7,914 bases of DNA from Bacillota bacterium (GTDB lineage Bacteria > Bacillota > Clostridia > Lachnospirales > Cellulosilyticaceae), in the NCBI GenBank assembly GCA_023415525.1, contig JAEZKI010000089.1, forward strand, positions 1 to 7,914, given 5' to 3'. Positions 4,129 through 7,914 of this stretch are shown in pieces. The notes under the pieces were generated by a model that saw only the letters and a list, made by a program, of their open reading frames with translations, was not told the DNA's origin and searched no databases. The stretch's first letter is position 1, and every line of letters begins with the position of its first letter. Both the position numbers and the translations under genes were made by a program.

Positions 4129-6207
4129 TTAAAATAAAATTTCATCTTGATAAACTTCTTCTCCATCAAAAGAAGTTATAAGAAGACCTTTACCTTTGCC
4201 TTTTACAGAAATAGTAAAAGGAAAATTATTTTTTTCAACGATGCCATCATAGGCTACCTTTATTGTGCCATCCTCAAGAACTAGCTTGACAAACACATGA
4301 TAGCTCTCTTTATTTCCTCCATCTAAAGGTCCATTAATTGAAAAGCTTTTAGTGGTTGCTGGTGTATTATCATTAGCTCCTGTGCCATCAGAAGGGGTAG
4401 AACCATCATTCTCCTCTGGATTAGGTGTTGTTTCTTCAGCTTTTCCTTTACTTACTACCACATCAATGCTACTTCCTTCTTCTATTTTGGTTCCACTGGC
4501 TACACCTTGGCTAATAATTTTTCCAGCTTCTACTGTTTCACTATTTTCTTCTTTTTGTGCCCCAAGTTCAAGGTTTGCATTACGTAATTTAAGCTTGGCA
4601 TCTTGTACGGATAAGTCGGTTAGTTTAGGTACTTCTGTTAAAACAACTTGTGGCCCTCTACTAATGACCATCTTTACAACCGAATTCATCGCTACCTCTG
4701 TACCATATTCAGGACTTTGACTAATAACTTTTCCCTTTTCTACCGTATCACTGTATTCATGATTAATGTCTGCGATTAAACTGGCCGCATCTAGTAATTG
4801 TTCAGCTTGAATGCTATCCTCTCCCACTATTTGGGGAACTTTTGTGGTGGTTACTTGACTCGGTTCTTCTAAAGTTAGGCCATTTTTCCCGCTAGATAAA
4901 ATCAGTTGAATGGTGGTTTTAGAAGCTACACTTTCATTCTCATTAGGAGATTGTTTAGCTACTGTTCCTGTTTCTTGCTCTGAAGCTTCTTCCCCTACAA
5001 CTTCTATTTTAAGATTATAGGATTTTGCTAAACTCTTGGCTTGATCCACTGTTTTACCTATAAAGCTTGGTACGATAACCTGTTTACCTTTCCCCATATT
5101 AGGAAGCCAAAACATAAGAACAACGTATAAAATAGTAAGGAGTAGTAAGGTTGCTAATACGCCACCAATACTTGCCAATACTTTATATAAAGTAGAAACC
5201 TCTTCTACTTCCTCTTCTTCAGGTTCAGCTACCTGAGTTCCAGCAAATCTCGGAATAGTTGCTTGTCCATTTTGCATTTCTCGTTTTCCTTGATACCCAT
5301 TATTGCGAATATAGTCTGTATCTTTTGTTGAAAGCAAAATAGTATGATCATCATACCCTTGTTCCTTCACAACATAATTGGGATCTGTTAAAATGCCTTT
5401 CATATCCTTTAACATTTCATCTGCATTCTGATAGCGCTCAGATTGTACTTTTCGTGTTGCCTTTAAAATCAGCTTCTCTATGTTAGGCATTATATTAGGA
5501 TTGTAGCTGGACGGATGAGGCATTTCTTCATTGATATGCTTTAGTGCAATAGAAATATGAGAATCTGCTTCAAAAGGAAGTTTTTTGGTTACTAATTCAA
5601 AAAGAACAATTCCACATGAATAAAGATCACTGGTTTCATTGACATATTTTCCCTTTGCTTGCTCAGGTGAAAAATAATGGACCGAGCCAATGGCATTACC
5701 TGTTGCCACAACTGTAGAAGAATCCACTGCCTTAGCAATGCCAAAATCAGTTACCTTTAAAACATTATCATGGGTAATTAGTATATTTTGTGGCTTAATA
5801 TCCCGGTGAACAATTTTCTTACGATGGGCGTGCCTTAACGCAGAAACCATTTGTACCCCATAGTCCAAAACCGTTCTTGAATCAAAAGGACCTTCTTCGG
5901 CAATTACTTCTTTTAAAGTACGCCCTTCTACTAACTCCATAACAATATAATGTAAATCATGGTCACTTCCTACATCATAAATGCCTACAATATTAGGATG
6001 AGAAAGGCTAGCAGCAGATAAAGCCTCTTTCCTAAATTTAGCCACAAACTCTTCATCCTTAGCAAATTCTTCTCTTAATACTTTTATCGCCACAAAACGT
6101 TGTAATTTATTACATTTCCCTTTATAAACAATAGACATGCCACCGGCGCCGATTTTCTCTACAATCTCGTAGCGATCGCCTAGCAATGTTCCTGGTTCTA
6201 ACATCAT
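4129..6207 (-). CDS. prkC: Membrane Ser/Thr protein kinase with three PASTA domains (PrkC/PknB/Stk type)
   Basis: This is the eukaryotic-type kinase that senses peptidoglycan fragments or lipid II outside the cell and phosphorylates cytoplasmic proteins. The 692 residues contain a kinase domain (about 13-272) with glycine loop GAGGMSIV (20-27), ATP lysine K42, helix-C glutamate E61, HRDIKPQN (134-141), DFG (154-156) and activation segment VATGNAIGSVHYFSPEQ (167-183). A juxtamembrane linker (273-340) carries several Thr and an acidic run near 328-338. One transmembrane helix follows (about 343-367), then PASTA repeats at about 376-440, 453-518 and 522-588. A hydrophilic Pro/Thr/Asn/Gly linker (590-619) precedes a C-terminal beta-rich domain (620-692), as in Bacillus PrkC. 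The kinase looks fully active. Translation starts at ATG 6207 or the adjacent ATG 6204, behind GAGGTGA inside the last codons of the phosphatase gene; the ATGA overlap implies coupled expression. The length slightly exceeds that of B. subtilis PrkC (about 650). Confidence 0.97.
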   Translation of the reverse strand: MMLEPGTLLGDRYEIVEKIGAGGMSIVYKGKCNKLQRFVAIKVLREEFAKDEEFVAKFRKEALSAASLSHPNIVGIYDVGSDHDLHYIVMELVEGRTLKEVIAEEGPFDSRTVLDYGVQMVSALRHAHRKKIVHRDIKPQNILITHDNVLKVTDFGIAKAVDSSTVVATGNAIGSVHYFSPEQAKGKYVNETSDLYSCGIVLFELVTKKLPFEADSHISIALKHINEEMPHPSSYNPNIMPNIEKLILKATRKVQSERYQNADEMLKDMKGILTDPNYVVKEQGYDDHTILLSTKDTDYIRNNGYQGKREMQNGQATIPRFAGTQVAEPEEEEVEEVSTLYKVLASIGGVLATLLLLTILYVVLMFWLPNMGKGKQVIVPSFIGKTVDQAKSLAKSYNLKIEVVGEEASEQETGTVAKQSPNENESVASKTTIQLILSSGKNGLTLEEPSQVTTTKVPQIVGEDSIQAEQLLDAASLIADINHEYSDTVEKGKVISQSPEYGTEVAMNSVVKMVISRGPQVVLTEVPKLTDLSVQDAKLKLRNANLELGAQKEENSETVEAGKIISQGVASGTKIEEGSSIDVVVSKGKAEETTPNPEENDGSTPSDGTGANDNTPATTKSFSINGPLDGGNKESYHVFVKLVLEDGTIKVAYDGIVEKNNFPFTISVKGKGKGLLITSFDGEEVYQDEILF

Positions 6208-6962
6208 TGTCTCACCTCAAATTTCTTTGCAATTATTACAGCTATATTATCGGAGCCACCCTGCTCATTGGCTTCTGCAATGAGTTTATTTACTATTTTC
6301 CCTATGTCATTGGAATGAGCATATACAATTTGGTGAATCACTGTATCTGAGAGCATCGTTGTTAAACCATCTGAACACAACAAAATATATTCTACCCGGT
6401 CCATATCATACATCAAAGTATCCACTTTCACTTTTTCATATGTACCAACAGCCCGTGTAATAATATGACGTTGTGGATGTTCGCTGATTTCACTCTGCGA
6501 AATACAACCATTTTCCAACATTTCTTGTACTAAAGAATGATCCGTAGTAGCCTGATAAATGCTACTTTCATTGACCAAATATAAGCGTGTATCTCCTACA
6601 TGAGCCAGGTATAAAATGTCTTCAACAATAGTAGCTACTGTAAAAGTTGTCCCCATTCCTTTATATTCTTCATGGCTAGCTGCCTGCTTAAAAATAACAT
6701 GATTGGCATGCAGAATCCCCATTTTAAGTAATCTTAGTACATCCTCTCTGGTTTGTATACTGGCACTTTCATGTTGCCCTATATATTCTAAAAAAGAATC
6801 TATAGCCAATCGGCTAGCCGTTCCACCCGCCTTATGGCCTCCCATCCCATCTGCCACAATATACAGATTAGGTAAGATACCTACAGGCGTACTGGACACA
6901 AACAGAGAATCTTCATTCTGCTTTCTCTTCTTCCCAATATCAACCTTGCCAACGGCAATCAT
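6204..6962 (-). CDS. prpC: PP2C-family protein phosphatase, partner of the PASTA kinase (PrpC/Stp)
   Basis: This metal-dependent Ser/Thr phosphatase reverses the phosphorylations made by the adjacent kinase. From ATG 6962 it has 252 residues, the normal size of the minimal bacterial PP2C. The classical motifs are present in order: GKKRKQNEDS (10-19, with D18 as metal ligand), VADGMGGHKAG (36-46, with D38), GMGTTFT (102-108), HVGDTRLY (121-128), TTDHSL (139-144), HIITRAVG (166-173), LLCSDGLT (194-201, with D198) and GGSDNIAVI (235-243, with D238). No membrane segment or extra domain is seen, so it is cytosolic. ATG 6962 is preferred over an in-frame GTG at 6971 because GAGGTGA at 6974-6968 sits five bases ahead of the ATG and would itself contain the GTG. 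It is one base from the rlmN stop and overlaps pknB by four bases, the standard phosphatase-kinase coupling. Confidence 0.97.
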   Translation of the reverse strand: MIAVGKVDIGKKRKQNEDSLFVSSTPVGILPNLYIVADGMGGHKAGGTASRLAIDSFLEYIGQHESASIQTREDVLRLLKMGILHANHVIFKQAASHEEYKGMGTTFTVATIVEDILYLAHVGDTRLYLVNESSIYQATTDHSLVQEMLENGCISQSEISEHPQRHIITRAVGTYEKVKVDTLMYDMDRVEYILLCSDGLTTMLSDTVIHQIVYAHSNDIGKIVNKLIAEANEQGGSDNIAVIIAKKFEVRQ

Positions 6963-6963
6963 T

Positions 6964-7914
6964 CTATTCACCTCTTTTTTTTATATAATGACGTCTCAAT
7001 TGTCCACAAGCAGCATCAATATCACTTCCAAGTTTTCTTCTAACTGTAGCAGGAATATGGTATTCTTCAAGTACCTTCAAGAAATTTTGTATATGGTCTA
7101 AAGAACTCTCCTTATACTCTCTCTCCTCAATTTTATTGACTGGAATAAGATTAACATGGCAAAGAAGCCCTTTTAATAGTTTTCCTAACTGTCTTGCTTC
7201 TTCAACAGAATCATTTTCATCATAAATAAGAGCGTACTCAAAGGTCACTCTTCTTCCTGTTTGATCGCTATATGCCTTGCATGCTGCTATTAACTCTTGA
7301 ATACTATACTGATAAGCAATGGGCATAATACGCTTACGCCCTTCATCTGTGGGCGCATGAAGAGATATAGCAAGAGTTACTTGTGGTAAACTCTCTGCCA
7401 ATTCCTTAATCCTAGGTACAAGCCCACAAGTTGAAATCGTTATATGACGTTGCCCAATGTTTTGCCCAAAAGGACTGTTAATGAGTTCTACAAATCGCTT
7501 CGTCACTTCAAAGTGTTCTAAAGGTTCACCACTTCCCATAATAACAATATTTGAAACTCTTTCCTCTATGTCTTGTTGAATAAGATAAATCTGGCTGACC
7601 ATCTCACTGGGTGTAAGATATCTCACTAAGCCTTCTAGCGTGGATGCGCAAAATTTACAGCCCATTCTACAACCAACTTGTGAAGAAATACAAACAGAGT
7701 TTCCATGCTTATACCTCATCAAAACACTTTCTATTATATGTGAATCTTCACATTCAAACAAGTATTTTATGGTTCCATCTAACTGAGACGCATATTTTTT
7801 CACTATTTTCATCAAGCGAATGGGGAAGTCCTCTTTAAGACGCTCTCTTAAGGCAATAGGCAAGTTCGTCATCTCATCATAATTGGTTACCATTTTTTGA
7901 TGAAGCCACTCAAA
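6964..7914 (-). CDS. rlmN: Dual-specificity 23S rRNA/tRNA adenine-C2 methyltransferase, 5' end cut by window
   Basis: RlmN is a radical-SAM enzyme that methylates C2 of A2503 in 23S rRNA and of A37 in some tRNAs, using a methyl-cysteine intermediate. The frame stays open to the window edge and gives 316 residues; the family has about 345-360, so some 30-40 N-terminal residues are missing. The residues before the internal Met at 7893, FEWLHQK, continue the family's usual (Q)IFxWLHxK-MTNLP segment, so that Met is not the start. Seen here are the [4Fe-4S] motif CRMGCKFC (codons around 7671-7648), the SAM-binding MGSGEPL, STCG, ISLHAP, the PVN segment, and the C-terminal SDIDAACGQLRR with the methyl-accepting cysteine. 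The overall pattern fits RlmN rather than the related resistance enzyme Cfr. It heads the visible operon; in B. subtilis rsmB and fmt come before it, outside this window. Confidence 0.97.
   Translation of the reverse strand, partial: FEWLHQKMVTNYDEMTNLPIALRERLKEDFPIRLMKIVKKYASQLDGTIKYLFECEDSHIIESVLMRYKHGNSVCISSQVGCRMGCKFCASTLEGLVRYLTPSEMVSQIYLIQQDIEERVSNIVIMGSGEPLEHFEVTKRFVELINSPFGQNIGQRHITISTCGLVPRIKELAESLPQVTLAISLHAPTDEGRKRIMPIAYQYSIQELIAACKAYSDQTGRRVTFEYALIYDENDSVEEARQLGKLLKGLLCHVNLIPVNKIEEREYKESSLDHIQNFLKVLEEYHIPATVRRKLGSDIDAACGQLRRHYIKKRGE
6968..6974 (-). promoter_or_regulatory. Ribosome binding site deciding the phosphatase start, inside the end of rlmN
   Basis: GAGGTGA (6974-6968) is five bases before ATG 6962 and overlaps the last sense codons of rlmN (AGA GGT GAA, then the stop TAG). 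The alternative GTG start at 6971 is part of the site itself, so it cannot be used with it. Confidence 0.75.

Larger units (their letters stand above)
1914..7914 (-). other. Tightly packed operon rlmN-prpC-prkC-rsgA-rpe-thiN
   Basis: Six minus-strand genes follow one another with junctions of +1, -4, about +14 (or -1 with the longer rsgA), +1 and +1 bases (or an 11-base overlap with the longer thiN). No internal terminator is evident, and the end is marked by the terminator at 1816-1851. The promoter must lie beyond 7914. Gene order and orientation match B. subtilis yloN-prpC-prkC-cpgA-rpe-yloS. Confidence 0.9.

Noticed and set aside
4352..4720. Plus-strand 122-codon frame antisense to the PASTA kinase
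   Set aside because: It is a Ser/Pro/Thr-rich shadow of the kinase's extracellular region with no ribosome binding site; the kinase frame is fully supported by domains.
6703..7101. Plus-strand 132-codon frame antisense to the phosphatase and rlmN
   Set aside because: It spans the boundary of two well-identified genes on the other strand and has no recognisable motif or ribosome binding site.
6964..7914. Cfr-type antibiotic resistance methyltransferase instead of RlmN
   Set aside because: The FEWLHQK-MTNLP segment, the DIDAACGQLRR C-terminus and the conserved housekeeping neighbourhood all fit RlmN.

Overview
The window is AT-rich chromosomal DNA from a low-GC Gram-positive bacterium (Bacillota), most likely a member of the Clostridia. 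The evidence is the gene order rlmN - PP2C phosphatase - PASTA kinase - rsgA - rpe - thiN, followed by an oppositely oriented rpmB and then an Asp23-family gene. This is the same arrangement as the Bacillus subtilis yloN-prpC-prkC-cpgA-rpe-yloS/thiN-(spoVM)-rpmB-yloU region. Strong AGGAGG-type ribosome binding sites and frequent GTG/TTG starts fit as well. The genus cannot be fixed from the sequence.

Layout. Positions 1-277 hold the N-terminal part of an Asp23/Gls24-family gene on the minus strand (its 3' end is cut by the window). Positions 278-507 are a divergent promoter region with an unusual pair of direct repeats. rpmB (L28) is on the plus strand at 508-693, followed by a bidirectional terminator at 721-757. 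A 46-residue cysteine-rich membrane microprotein lies on the minus strand at 766-906, in the gap where B. subtilis has spoVM. A 200-base AT-rich gap then leads to a plus-strand DUF4272 gene (1107-1778). Two back-to-back terminators (1816-1883) separate it from the long minus-strand operon (1914 to beyond 7914). The operon reads rlmN, stp/prpC, pknB/prkC, rsgA, rpe, thiN, with junctions of 1-nt gaps or 1-4-nt overlaps.

The operon joins translation and cell-envelope signalling: a 23S rRNA/tRNA adenine methyltransferase (RlmN), a membrane Ser/Thr kinase with extracellular PASTA domains and its cognate phosphatase, and a ribosome-assembly GTPase (RsgA; known in Bacillus to be a substrate of this kinase). 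Two metabolic enzymes follow, one for pentose phosphates and one for thiamine diphosphate. In several junctions the ribosome binding site of one gene is written in the final codons of the previous one, so translation is probably coupled. The operon promoter lies outside the window.

The core genes are conserved and ordinary. The less ordinary content is between rpmB and thiN (microprotein, DUF4272 gene, AT-rich spacer) and in the rpmB/asp23 promoter region. I see no mobile element, CRISPR array, tRNA, rRNA or riboswitch, and no evidence for a new multi-gene system.
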